From the NCBI GenBank assembly GCA_023374025.1, contig SIJG01000050.1, positions 793,641 through 857,640 on the forward strand: a stretch of DNA of 64,000 nt, given 5' to 3'. Position 1 is the first letter of the stretch. Each line of letters opens with the position of its first letter. The position numbers and the translations under genes are program-made. The notes under the pieces are model-generated. The model was not told the origin of the DNA. It worked only from the letters and a program-made list of their open reading frames with translations, and ran no database searches. Source of the DNA: Heterodera schachtii (taxonomy: Eukaryota > Nematoda > Chromadorea > Rhabditida > Heteroderidae). Below are positions 47,741-59,344 of this stretch, one piece after another.

Positions 47741-47960
47741 AGCCGAACAAATGCTTAAAGCCTCCTCCACTTTCAGTTTTATTTTTTGTTCATAAGCAGC
47801 ACAAACAAAATTTTTGATTGTGCACCAAAGATGCAGAGACTCTCAAATCTGCTCCACCTTAATGATTGATCAATGCCTTTAATTAATTGGCAATTTAATT
47901 TTTCACTTTACGACGAGAAAATTTTTAAAAATAATTAATGGAGTGAGTCGGATTTGGATT
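47741..47960 (-). pseudogene. Relic of a SPRYSEC linker exon plus duplicated flank
   Basis: On the minus strand, about 47800-47741 reads GTGGAGGAGGCTTTAAGCAT then TTGTTCGGCTTGGAAAGTAA, matching the LKHLFGL linker exon of copies A/B but out of frame and with no neighbours. It is followed on the plus strand by the 'caccaaagatgcagagactctcaaa' text also seen at 8790 and 32850. Confidence 0.55.
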
Positions 47961-48479
47961 TACTTTTATCAAATGTTTATTTGAATAAAAGAAAGAAGTT
48001 TCGATTTTTAGGGGTATATTTTTGAAATCCCGAATTAAGGGGTGTATTTTACAAAATTTTTAGCCTTTTTTCGCCAAAAAATTACTATTTTTTGCCATTT
48101 GGTCTCCATTTTTCAAAAATATGGTAAAATGGGGATTTGGCGGTGCATGGAAGACGGCCAAATGTTTAATGCATTTGTCCGGGCATTATTATTTTTTTTT
48201 GTTTTTGTAAATTTAGGGCGGCGCTGTCGTAGAAAAGTTGATTAAAATCTGTTACAGTTTTTGTTTGCCTAAATAACCATCATTGATCTAGTTGAATTTC
48301 TTAAGATTATTAAGGATCCATCCGAGAGTGCGTTTAAGTGAAAAATTGAGAAAATTTGGCATTAATTTCTGTCCAATTTCCTAATAGGTTTAAATAAAAA
48401 TGGGTAGATTTTGTGGAAAAATCCATATTTCTATACGTAAATTCAAATTGAATTGTGGCAAAAAGTGCAATATCATCAA
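47961..48479. other. No gene seen
   Basis: AT-rich. It includes 'aggggtatattt' text like that near 15955-16000. No coding exons. Confidence 0.4.
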
Positions 48480-48964
48480 AATAATTGGCTCGATCATTAA
48501 TGAAAGAATTCTCGAAACAGACAAACTCTCGAAGGCTGAAACCAAAGGTCAAAGAATTCAGCCAAATTTTGGAATTTTTCGTCGGTAGAAAATCTCGAAC
48601 AGAACCGAATGTGAAGGCGCACTGACAATGATCTAATTTGAAACAATGCCGAAAGCCGAACAAACACGAGGAGAGGCAGCAATGTGCTTACTGTATTTTT
48701 TATCAAACAATTTACAGTACACTACACCTAATCAATGTATATCAAAGCCAAAAAGGCACAGAATTTTGCAATTATGGTAGCCTTTAATCCCGTCACTCAA
48801 TCATACTGTATTTCTCTCACATATATTACAGAATCACTTCCAATTTCACCTTTCAATAAAAAATGCATTTAAAACACAAAAAAAAAATATTATTATTTTA
48901 ATTATATTCGTACAATTAGTACAAATATTAACATAAATAAAAATTAGTTTTCGCATTTTTTTGC
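48480..48964. repeat. Inverted duplicate of 6780-6381
   Basis: GAAAGAATTCTCGAAACAGA, GAACCGAATGTGAAGGCGC and AGCCAAAAAGGCACAGAATT match 6781-6565 in reverse complement. It leads into GC-rich block copy 3. Confidence 0.65.
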
Positions 48965-49430
48965 TCATTATAAAAAACTCATTAGCAATTCATTTTCATT
49001 TTCTGTTGGTCGTTTAGCACCACCGCCACCGAACGACCGACCGACCACCAACGATGGAAATGTACACCCAAAAATGATTCATCCCCTGGGGGGCTTTTAT
49101 CGCTATTAGCGATCCGTTTAGCCCCTTCCCCTAGCGGATTGAAATTTCTGTTTTGCTGGGCTTTTTCTCCCCGGGGGGGAGGCTTGGACAATTTTACGTG
49201 ACGTGTCACAGCAAACCGTCCAGTCCATCCCATCCCATCCCCCGTCCTGCTGCTCGGCTGGTGGCTTTTGCTTGTGGGCTGTGTGCGGTGCGGCGGTGCG
49301 CTGCCGCCCATTGGCCGCGCCGCTTCGGTCCGCAGGGAACGCCCATTTTTGTACGGCCGACCGCCGCATTTAAGCGATGATGGGACAGCGAAAAATCATT
49401 CACTTTCATAAAATTTTTTGAGCTCTAATC
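48965..49430 (+). promoter_or_regulatory. GC-rich block, copy 3, upstream of the truncated duplicate gene
   Basis: Near copy of 34250-34690 with the same CCATTGGCCGCGCCGCTTCG and CATTTAAGCGATGATGGGAC text; the C run is replaced by CCCCTTCCCCTAGCGG. It lies 250 bp before the ATG at 49676, so block, spacer and gene start were duplicated together. Confidence 0.6.
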
Positions 49431-49675
49431 AAAAAGCATAAAACTAAAATTGGGGCGAGAAATAGGAAAAGCCAAATAAAAAAGGATTTTCTAAATGGGA
49501 CAGCAATTAAAAAAAAATAAATAATTTTTTGGAAATTTCAATTTACGTACAATTTTCATTTTGGATTAATTTCAATTTAATATAATTTTTGTTTTAGGAA
49601 TTTCATTTATTTATTTTTTTCAATTTATAATCCCGACAAAACTCTTCAAATCAACCAACCGCCTTCTCATTCAAC

Positions 49676-50063
49676 ATGAACAAGTGTTTAGCACTTGTGT
49701 AAGTGTTAATTGGGGGCACAAATTCATAATTAAATGAAGCAATTAAAGTCCCTCATAAATTTTGATCAAATGATCGGTGCTAGGTCGAACCGAAAAATTG
49801 TCTCAGTGTGGGCGAACCGAAAATAGTCTCAGTGTCAAAAAATATTTAAATTTTAATTATTTCAAAATAAAAATATTTTAATTAATTATTTTAAAGTACT
49901 ATTAATCCAAATCGAATAATTAAAATAAATTAATTAATAAGCGTTGTCAAAAGGGAAATACTGATCAAATTTAACTTTCTCCCCTCTATTTAGTGTGTTG
50001 GTCGCCCTGATCAGCGCGCTGGACAGCGCTGTTCTGCGACAAAGGCGCTTAGAATATTTCTAA
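49676..50063 (+). pseudogene. Truncated duplicate of the secreted-protein gene (34939)
   Basis: Exon 1 (49676-49698) encodes MNKCLALV with the same GTAAGTG donor. Exon 2 (49994-50063) continues VVLVALISALDSAVLRQRR. After CGACAAAGGCGC the homology stops, and the frame ends four codons later at TAA (50061). The next bases are the 3' flank of copy F read from the opposite strand (AGAATATTTCTAACAAATC). What remains is a signal peptide plus a few residues, so it is a broken copy unless used as a short secreted peptide. Confidence 0.8.
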
Positions 50064-50203
50064 CAAATCAGACATTTTTATTTTGTCGAATTTGGAACAT
50101 CCAAAAAAATAAACAAAAATTGTCAGTGATATTCAGAAAAACAGCACATCATTAATGTTAAATTGATTTATTTGGATAAGCCAATCAAATCTTTTCCAAA
50201 GTC

Positions 50204-53200
50204 TCAAAATTCCTTGGACAGATCGTATCGGAAATTGGGGCCAAAGTTGGCCTCGACCGCGTCCCCATGGTGTGTAAATGTAACGGTTGGGTAAAGGTCA
50301 GCCGTGCCCTCGTCAACGTACAAATTGGTGATGTCTTAATTAGGTAATTAGGCAATTAGCCAGTTTATGTGAGATGGCATCATAAACACAAACTCAAGCG
50401 TTGTCCATTTTTCGTGAAAAACACTTGGCGTGTTGCCCAATTCAGGCCAAATCCGACGTTATCGCCAATGCGAAGTAAGGGCACATTGTCAAAAATCCTT
50501 GCAGTATTTCCAAAAGCATATGTGCTTACAATCGCGCCAACACTATCGTAACCGTACGAAACAGGGCTATATCCAACCAAAAGGTCCAATGACATTTCTT
50601 TTGTTGATAATCCAATATATAAACTGAATATTTAGACAAAAATTAAGGTTTAATTACTAGCACATTTTCGCCCTTTAAAATGCTTTAATTTAAATTAATA
50701 ATTTTCCTCTTTAAAATCATAAAATTCAAAAAAAATTTGGGTAAGATAAACCAAATAGTTTTTCAATTTTTGAATCTTTCTAGCTCTTAAAAATTAAAAT
50801 TATTACTAGCAATTTTCACCTCTTCAAAACGATTAGACAATTTAAACTAACAATTTTTGTCATCTTTAAAAAGATTTAAATTTCTTATTTTTGATTAAAA
50901 AATTGAAAATTTTTTGGTTGGGAATAACAAAAAAAAGTTCAGTTAAAAAAATAAAAAATTTTTATTTTTTTTATTCAAAAAAAGTTTATTTTTTCTCACA
51001 ATTCCCCAGTTGGTCCCGGTTTTTCCAGAAATTCTTGTTCAGTCTCTAACAAAAAAGACAAATAAAATAAAAAAATATTTATTTTTGACTGTTAATTTTT
51101 GATTTTATAACAATGATTCTTTATTAACTCACCGTTCATTTTTAGCAAGAATGCGAAATTCCGCATAAATAATGCCAATGCGACCAGCAGAAGATTGCAT
51201 TTTAATTGGCCCTGCTTGACAAGAACGATAGCCTTGAGTGTTTTTTAAAAAATTTAAATTAAAATTGAGAAAATAATCCAATTTAAAATTTAAATTAAAA
51301 TTGAGAAAATAATCAATTTTCAATGTTTTTTCGTCACTTTTTCCTGGCGCATTGCACTGAATGGCATTTGTGCTTTCATTGATCACAATGTCCGGATGGC
51401 AATCAGAAGCATTCCATCGATACATTTGAAGAGGGAAATGAAAAAGCTATAAAATTTCAAATTAATATTTAAATTTAACAAGCACATCGTTATTATAAAA
51501 TATTTTTTTAAGAGGGAAAATTTGGGGGTTTTTTTTGATGCTATAACGTCAGGAAATATAAAAATTCGTTAAATTTAAAAAAAGTTATGACCTGAGAAGC
51601 TCAAAAACCAACTTAACAAAATTTATTGAAATTTTGCATGACAATAGAAAACATTAAGAGCTATCGACTGATATGGTTAGGTATCAAGAAATTCAAAATT
51701 GGTTGCTTTTAAGCAAATCTATATCAAAAATATTCTAATTAGGTAGATGCTTTTTTGAGTAACGAACGACCCGACACCCGTACTTTTCCGTTATGTCACC
51801 CCTCGCCACACCCCCATAAAAATGTAATGATCCCGACAAAATAAAGCACTTTCTATGCCTGTTTTAGGCGCTCATCGGCTTAATTTGAAAAGTAAAACTT
51901 TTCATCACATTTTAGGTGGGGCAACGGCATAACAGAAAAGAGCACCCTTTAAAAAACATGTTTTTAGCTTGGTTTGAAGCTTTTAGGCTGTATGTTCATA
52001 TCCATATTTTGCATATTTGTGCATTTTTTGGCATTTCATGCATATTTTATGTGCATATTTTGGCATTCTTTCGAGAAATCCCTTATTAAAACGGCCCTTT
52101 TGACCTATATGGACCGAAAATTTTCAAAAAATTTCATTTTTTGTGTATTTTTCGTAAATTTCTTTAAAATTGAAATACGTCTAAAAATTAAAAATTTTCT
52201 TTTTTTACTTCTTCAAAATAAATAAATTTTGGCTATATTTTTGCATTTAGCTATTTTCGAGATTTCTAGCTTAAATTAAATGATGAATTTATGAAAATTT
52301 TGCCCTCAATTTGGAAAAAATTTATGTGCATATTTTTCACTTTTATGGTGCATATTTTGCCATTTTTGGTGCATATTTTATGCGCATATTTTGCAATTTT
52401 ATGTGCATATAATTACAAACCCTAATTAAAATAGAAAAATAAAACAACGTTTTGATTTTTCCTGGATTAGGCCCCCCTCATCTAGATAATTGTAAGCCTC
52501 TGTCGGGTGAAAAACAATAATTTATTTATTTCTTTTAATAACAAAATTTAAATTTACCGCTAAAGTCGCCATGTTCTTCACCAGAGACAGCGCCTTTTGG
52601 TTGTTTTGAATTCCTGCAAATGAATAAAAACTGAAATTTTAAATATTTAAAAGAAATTAGTCACCGTTTTCCAATTTAGTGATCAGCCCATTTTGATTGT
52701 CTCGCATTTGATTGAATTCTTCAACAATTATTAAAATTAACTTTTAAAAATCAAATTTAAATAAAAATAGATAAAATTTCATTAGATACTAAACAACAAA
52801 TTTTTGTTAATTTATAATTCAAATTAATTTAATTATATTTTAAATTAAAATGCCTACGATTTTCAATTTGATTTTCCAATTTGGCCTCAGTTTCCGACAC
52901 TTTTTGTCCCAATGCATTTTGATTGTCGCGCATTTCCATAATAAAAATAAAAATCATAAATAAAAATAAAATTATTATTCACCATTTTCAAATTTGGTGG
53001 ACAACAAATTTTGACTGTCGCGCATTCCTAAAAAAATATAAAAATTTAATGAAAATGAATTTAAATAAATTTTTACCGTTTTCAATTTGATTTTCCAATT
53101 TTGTGACTGAAGCATTTTGATTGTCGCGCAGTTTAGTGAATACTAAACCCATAAAAACCAGTTTTTCAATAACTTTTAATGAATTTTACCGTTTTCAATT

Positions 53201-54385
53201 TGTTTTTCCAGTTTTGCCTCAGTTCCCGACACTTTCTCGGCCAATGCATTTTGATTCTCGCGCATTCCTAAAAGAAAAATTAAAAAATAAATTATAATAA
53301 TTAAAAAAATATTTTTTTATTTTTACCATTTTCCAATTTGGTTGCCAGCCCATTTTGGTTGTCGCGCAGTTCTGTGAACACTAAAAACAAATTTAATAAA
53401 ATTTTCATTAATAAAAAAGAAAATAATATATATAAAAATTAAATACAAATTGAATATTGTATTTTCTTTACCATTTTCAATTTGTTTTTCCAATTTTGCT
53501 TCAATTCCCGACATTTTCTCGGCCATCGCATTTCGATTCTCGCGCATTCCTACAGATTATAAGAGAGCAGAAAATAATTAAATAAAAAATGCATATTATG
53601 CATTTTTTACCATCTTCGATTTCTTTTTCCAATCTGTTTGATGTCAACAATGTAATCAATGAAAGTGTGCCACCACCTGTGACCAAAAAAGTTGGCATTA
53701 ATTATTGCTTTTCATATATATTTAATTGGTTGATAATTGGTTAATTAGGTAATTAAAAGTGAATCTTTTATCCCCCTCCGTAATTTGATTGAAAAATTTA
53801 TTGTCTTAAAAATGACTATGAACTTGTCAAAAAAGGTGATATTTTAAATTATTTAACTATTAAATAGAAACTTTTCATTTCATTTGCTTTTTAATTTGAA
53901 GTTATAAAATAAATTATTTTATTCATTTTATTTTTTCAGTTATTTAATTTTAAACATTTTTTTAAATTTTAATCAATGAAAGACGAAAATGAATTAATTA
54001 GAATAAAATTGTTACCATTTTCAACTTGTTTTTCCAATTTGGCCTCAATTCCCGACATTTTCTCGGTCATCGCATTTTGTTTGTCCCGAAGCTCAGTGAA
54101 AACTAAAAGCAAAAATTAATCCTTAAAATATTATCCAACATTTATTTAATTTTATATTTAAATAAATTTCAAATAAAAAATATCATTTTTACCATCCGAT
54201 CCGAACAAATGCTTTAAGCCTTCTCCTCCATTTTTAGTTTTGTTTTGATTTTGTTGCTCATCAGCACGAACCGATGAAGCAATTGACTAAAACAAAAATA
54301 AATATTTAAAGATTGTAATTAATTTTTATTTATATTTTCGCACCCCAACGCTAATGATGAGAAGCGCCACATTGAAAGTGGCCAT
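50204..54385 (-). CDS. SPRYSEC-like secreted protein, copy F (complete)
   Basis: Sixteen exons sum to 1368 nt (455 residues): 54385-54344, 54286-54193, 54102-54016, 53676-53611, 53549-53472, 53380-53327, 53267-53190, 53142-53077, 53027-52983, 52935-52858, 52718-52665, 52613-52558, 51446-51338, 51232-51133, 50623-50394 and 50334-50204. Signal peptide MATFNVALLIISVGSIASSV, linker to LKHLFGSD, ten coil mini-exons (for example MRENRNAMAEKMSG, FTKLRDNQNASVTKLENQ), then SPRY with MYRWNASDCHPDIVINES, LYIGLSTKEMSLDLLVGYS, VGFGLNWATRQVFFTKNG and VEANFGPNFRYDLSKEF. Every exon joins in frame. One 78-nt exon (52935) follows GG instead of AG. The 1.1-kb intron before the SPRY exons holds repeat elements. 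The second SPRY exon seems to have moved its acceptor to AACACTCAAG. This is the best reference model of the family here. Confidence 0.82.
51520..52440. repeat. Repeat cluster inside copy F's long intron
   Basis: Left part (51540-51740) has the 'gttatgacc..gagctatcgactg' text of the MITE family. The right part (51950-52430) has TTTTTAGCTTGGTTTGAAGC and reiterated 'catattttggcatt/atgtgcatat', a relative of the 4551-5206 element. Non-coding. Confidence 0.6.
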
Positions 54386-55000
54386 GTCGATTTTGGCAAT
54401 TAAAAAATGGGACAAACTTTTTAAAATTGTTACTTAAACAACAAATAGCTAAAATTTGCCAAGGAAAATCCGTATATGTTTAAATATTACAAATATTTTT
54501 TCGCAATAAATTAAATTTAATTAAAAAATAAATAAATAAAATTTGGAAATTAATAAATTAATTAGCTAATTGATGCAAAATGCATTTGTGAATATCATAG
54601 AGAAGCTTCAGCACTATTTATGCAACGAAATATTGTGTTTATTTCATTCGGACGGATGCTCAGAAAAATGTTTGGGAGGAGTGAAAATAAACAAAAAATT
54701 GTAAACATTGGGTCGCAATGTTCTGTTCCTTAATTAATTAGTTAATTACAACGCTCGACCATTAGTGGATGATGACTCATTAAGCAGTGGGACACAAAGA
54801 TCAAATGACCAACGGAGAGAAAGAGAACACAGATTTGTTCTGCTAAAAGTGTTAGAGAAAAGTTAAGGGCAGATCCCGATCCCGTGGATATTTTACCTTA
54901 ATTAATTAGTGTCGGTATAATTAATTAACAATAAAGGCACAGACAAATGGCCAGCCAGCCAAACTACGGTTGGGAAAAATTGAAAAACAAATTCTTAAAA
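54386..55000 (-). promoter_or_regulatory. Upstream region of copy F
   Basis: Matches, inverted, the DNA just upstream of D, E and H (TTGTTTATTTTCACTCC, GCATAAATAGTGCTGAAG, GGCCAGCCAGCCAAACTACG complement). The match ends near 54990. Confidence 0.5.
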
Positions 55001-55120
55001 ATGGTCGATATGCTTTTGATGAATTTTGGCACCGCCGGTGCCGAAGGCGGCATCAACACAAACGGCCTGCAAAATACGGAGAAAAAGGCGGAGAAATGGT
55101 GGTACCAACCACATTATTGA
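55001..55120 (+). CDS. Possible 39-residue peptide
   Basis: ATG at 55001, stop TGA at 55118. The product is MVDMLLMNFGTAGAEGG followed by INTNGLQNTEKKAEKWWYQP. Its base composition is much more GC-rich than its surroundings. It has no signal peptide and no family I recognise. It starts just where the promoter-like duplication upstream of copy F ends. It could equally be a single exon, a relic or chance. Confidence 0.2.
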   Translation: MVDMLLMNFGTAGAEGGINTNGLQNTEKKAEKWWYQPHY

Positions 55121-55634
55121 CGATAAATGACCAAACATTTAACCAATTTAATTTGTAAAAATGTCGAAATGAAATTTGCTTAAACTACAGCATATTACAG
55201 TATATCACATGCATTTTACTGAACGCCTGAGGGATGATTGGAATTCCAACGATGAGTTACTGAGTGCGGGAAACGGTGCTCTGTCTTTAACTGCCACACT
55301 TCAAATTTTGACCAAATAAAATTATTTAATATTTATTACTTAATAAGAATAAAATTATTTAAAAATTTTTTTAAGAAATTTTTTGAAATTTATTGTCACG
55401 AAATGAGCGGAAATTAATGACTATTGTTAAAGAAAAAAAAATTTGTACGATTATATTCAAACTAATTGAATAATCCATTATTAATATGAAATAAAATATT
55501 AACAGACAAATAAAATTTAAATGTTAAATAATAAATATAATTTTATTTGAGTCAAAAATGTGTGGCAGTTAAAAAAAACACTGGGATTATCAATCATTTT
55601 ATTGAAAAAACATTATATGCAAAAATCAACGGAT
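55121..55634. other. No gene seen
   Basis: AT-rich spacer before the long inverted repeat; no exon or repeat structure I can name. Confidence 0.4.
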
Positions 55635-56430
55635 TGGTTTTTGCCGGTGCTGTGCCGAAGTGACAAAAGTCTGAATGTTTGTAATAATTAAATTTAATTA
55701 TTATTTTAATTTAATTTGCTAAATAATTAATCATAACTTAGCTTAAAAACTTAATCAAATTAATGGAATTTAGTATTTACCGATAGCTCAAAGTAATCTA
55801 CTTCTTATGTAACTTTTAAAAAATTAGTAAAAATTTACAAAAAGTTGTAACCAAAAAAGTACGAAAAATTTTACTCAACAATTTTGGCCCAAACTTTTTT
55901 GAAATTCACTAAAATTTTTCGAAATTTAACTGAAAAATAGAGAAATCTTTGGGCTATCTTTTCATATGAAGTGCGGTGTAAATTAATTGCTGTTAGAACA
56001 ATTTTCATGCATTTAAACTACCTTACATTTTTTAGATGACCATAAAAATATGACCCTATTAATTCTTTCACAACTTTTTTCTGAATAAACCAATTGTAAT
56101 TTTGTTTATATAATTATATAGCCCAAAGATAACTCTATTATTTTGCTAAATTTCAAAAAATTTTATTGAATTTCAAAAAAGTTAGGGTTAAAATTGTTGA
56201 GTCAAAATTTTTTGTACTTTTTTGGTCACAACTTTTTGTAAATTTTTACTAATTTTTTAAAAATTTCATAAGAAGTAGAGGATGCTTCGAGCGTCGCTAA
56301 AATTTCATTAATTTGACTAAGTTTAAGCTAAGTTATGATTAATTACTTAGCAAATAAAATTAAAATTATAATTAAATTTAATTATTACAAACACCCATAC
56401 TTTTGTCGCTTCGGCTCACCACGGCTAAAA
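55635..56430. repeat. Long inverted repeat, arms about 280 bp
   Basis: The left arm runs GCCGAAGTGACAAAAGTCTG, TTTGTAATAATTAAATTTAA, AATCATAACTTAGCTTAA, ACTTTTTAAAAAATTAGT. The right arm has the complements in reverse order (ACTAATTTTTTAAAAATT, TTAAGCTAAGTTATGATT, ACTTTTGTCGCTTCGGC). A half-copy lies near 12880-13110. No coding capacity. Confidence 0.75.
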
Positions 56431-56629
56431 TTGCATAAAAGATGGGAATACTATCCAAAAGAAAACTTTTTTCATTTCTTTTCTGATGATGTTTATAATA
56501 ATAAAACCTTATTTATTTCCGGTTTTATTACACTTATAAAAAACATAACTATGTGCAGACTAAAATAAAATCATTTAACCAAACCAAAATTTTTGTTTAT
56601 TTATTTTTAACTAATTTATTTTTATATAC

Positions 56630-56830
56630 AATAGTGTCCAATTTTCCGCTGTCCAAATTTCCATTAGTGTCCAATCTTCTAGTGTCCACTTTTCGGTGTC
56701 CAATTTACCGGGAACCCACTCAGTTGGGCCCCAGCACGTTTTTGGCTATAACTTTTTTATTTATTAACTAAATCCAAACATTGTTGGTATCATTCGATAG
56801 CTCTAAATTTCTATGGGCTACAATTGAATT
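56630..56830. repeat. 'gtgtccaattt' word repeats joined to a MITE end
   Basis: GTGTCCAATTTTCCGCTGTCC-type words repeat five to six times to 56705. Then CCCACTCAGTTGGGCCCCAG and TTTTTGGCTATAACTTTTTT open a copy of the hAT-like MITE family. Confidence 0.55.
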
Positions 56831-57155
56831 TTTACATTAATCTCAGTCATGGCACGCAAATCCATACATTTGGTGCCCCGTTCGGTGGGCATGAATGACA
56901 GACGACGCATTTTTGTGATTAATTAAAAAAGGGATGACCAAATTTTGCATCAAAATTAAAAATTTTAGTTTTAGTAATTTTATGAAATCAGAATAAAATT
57001 TAGTCATTACTCCATAATCAAGAATATTTCTAACCAATAAGTACATCTTCATTTTATCAAATTTGGACCATTCAAAAAAATTGTTAGTGATTTTCAGAAA
57101 AAAAAACATTGGTTTCAAATGAGGATGGATAAGCAATTAAATCATTTATAAAGCC

Positions 57156-59344
57156 TCAAGATTCCTTGGACAGATCGTATTTGAAGTTTGGTCCAAAGTT
57201 GGCCTCGACCGCGTCGCCGTGCTCGGACAATGTAACGGTCGGGTAAAGGTCAGCCGTTCCCTCGTCAATGTACAAATTGGTGATGTCTTAATTAGGTAAT
57301 AAGGGGCAATTAGCCAGTTTATGTAAGTTGCCATCATAAACACAAACTCAAGCGTTGTCCATTCATCGTGAAAAACAGTTGGCGTGTTGCCAAATTCAAT
57401 CCACATCCGAGTACATAGTCAATGAAAAAAAGTGGCACATTGTCCGAAATGATTTCTTCGCGTCCATTGGCATTTTTTCCATAAATCTCGCCAATATTTG
57501 CGTATCCGTATGAAACACGGGCATGTCCAACATATTTTTCCAATGGCATTTCTTTTGTAGATAGTCCAATGAATAAACTGAATAGACAAAAATTAATGTT
57601 TAATTACTAGCAATTTTCATCGCTTCATTAAAGATTTACTTAAAAAAAACAAAAAACAAAAAATTCAAATTTTTATTCTTAAAAAAATTATTATTTTTTT
57701 TTGCCATTTAACTCACGGTCCATTTTGAACAAGAATTCGGTATTCCGCATAAATAATTCCAATGTGACCAGCAGAAGATGGCATTTGAATTGGTCCGGCT
57801 CGGCAAGAACGAAGAAGTGAATCGCCATTAACATTACCATACATGAATTCTAAAAAAATTAAAAATAAAATTTTGAAAATATTCAAATTTCATTGCTAAT
57901 TTGGTCACCTTCTGTGCCCGTTGCATTGCGCTGAATGGCATTTGCGCTTTCATTGATCACAATTTTCGGATGGCAATCAGAGGCATCCCATCGAAAGATT
58001 GGAATGGGGATGTGAAATAGCTGTAAAACGAAAATTATTGTATTTAAATAAGATTAAATTAATATTCAAATTTATTTATAAATATTAGAATTTAATTTTT
58101 TTTAAACAAGATTTTTAAAAATATTTAGATTATTATCCTGCGCTTGAAGCCCTTATTTAAAGCCTCTCTGTCGAGTGCAAAATAATAAGTTTATTTGTAT
58201 GTTTCAATTAGAGAATTTTAAATTGATAGTTGAAAATAGTTTCTCAAATTTTTTTTCGTTTTTTAGATTCCAAAAATAAAAAAACTAGAAAAAAATGTTA
58301 ATAACTCGAAAATGAGCTTAACAACAACCGAAAAAACATGTTTTTCGTGCGTTTCAGGCCATAGTCAGCTCAGGAAAAAATAAGTAAAAAACTAAAAATT
58401 GGAGCTCTAATAATAATAATATTTAAAATTGTCACAAATAAACTAAACATTTAAATAAAATTATTTCTAAAAAGTTTAAAATTGTTACCTTTTGAGCAAC
58501 AGAAAGTTTTTATGTATATATTTAAAAAATATAAACCATTTTGATTTTTTTGGGCTTGTACCGCTCTTATCTAATATGCCGTCGAGTGCAAAATAATAAT
58601 TTATTTATTTTGTTTCAATTAGAGAATTTTAAATTTTGATATTTTTGATAAATTACATTCTTTTTTTATTTTCAATTTTTTGTATATTTGTGACATTTTT
58701 ATTTAAATTTCTTTTTTAAAAAATAATAAAACCGCTAAAGTTGAATTGTTCTTCATCGGAGACGGCTCCTTATGACGGTCTCGAATTCCTAAAAAGAAAA
58801 AAGAAAAATAAATCCCAATTAAAAAGTAATAATTATTTTAATTTTTACCATTTTCAATTTGTTTTTCCAATTTTGCCTCAATTCCCGACATTTTCTCGGC
58901 CAAAGAATTTAAATTGTCGCGCATTCCTAAATAATAAAAACATATAAAATTAAATGAAAAAAGAATTTAAACTAATTTTAACCATTTTCAATTAGTTCCA
59001 ATTTTGCCTCAATTCCCGACACTTTTTTGTCCAATGCATTTTGATTCTCGCGTATTCCTAAAAAGAAAAATTAAAAAACAAAAAAGGTACTAAAAGGGTA
59101 CAAAAAAACCAAATAAAGGAAAATAAATTTTTTAATTGCATTTTTACCTTCCATGCTGAACAAATGCTTTGTGTCTTCTCCATTTTCACTTTCGTTTTGT
59201 TGCTCATCAGCACGTGAAGCATTCAACTAAAGGAAAATAATATTTAAAAATTTAATAATTAATTTTTAATTTCATTTTTATTTTTATTTTTCATACCCCA
59301 AATCCAATTAAAATGATGAGAAGCGCCACACTTAAAGTGGGCAT
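57156..59344 (-). CDS. SPRYSEC-like secreted protein, copy G (short coil)
   Basis: Nine exons sum to 942 nt (313 residues): 59344-59297, 59226-59148, 59057-58983, 58926-58849, 58788-58733, 58020-57909, 57849-57717, 57577-57348 and 57286-57156. Signal MPTLSVALLIILIGFG plus LNASRADEQQ; linker ends TKHLFSMEG. Only two coil repeats (IRENQNALDKKVSG, MRDNLNSLAEKMSG) and the terminal coil exon remain. The SPRY part is intact: FRWDASDCHPKIVINESAN, SCRAGPIQMPSSAGHIGII, FIGLSTKEMPLEKYVGHAR, VLGCGLNLATRQLFFTMNG and VEANFGPNFKYDLSKES. All splice sites checked are GT..AG. Head-to-head with copy H. Confidence 0.82.
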
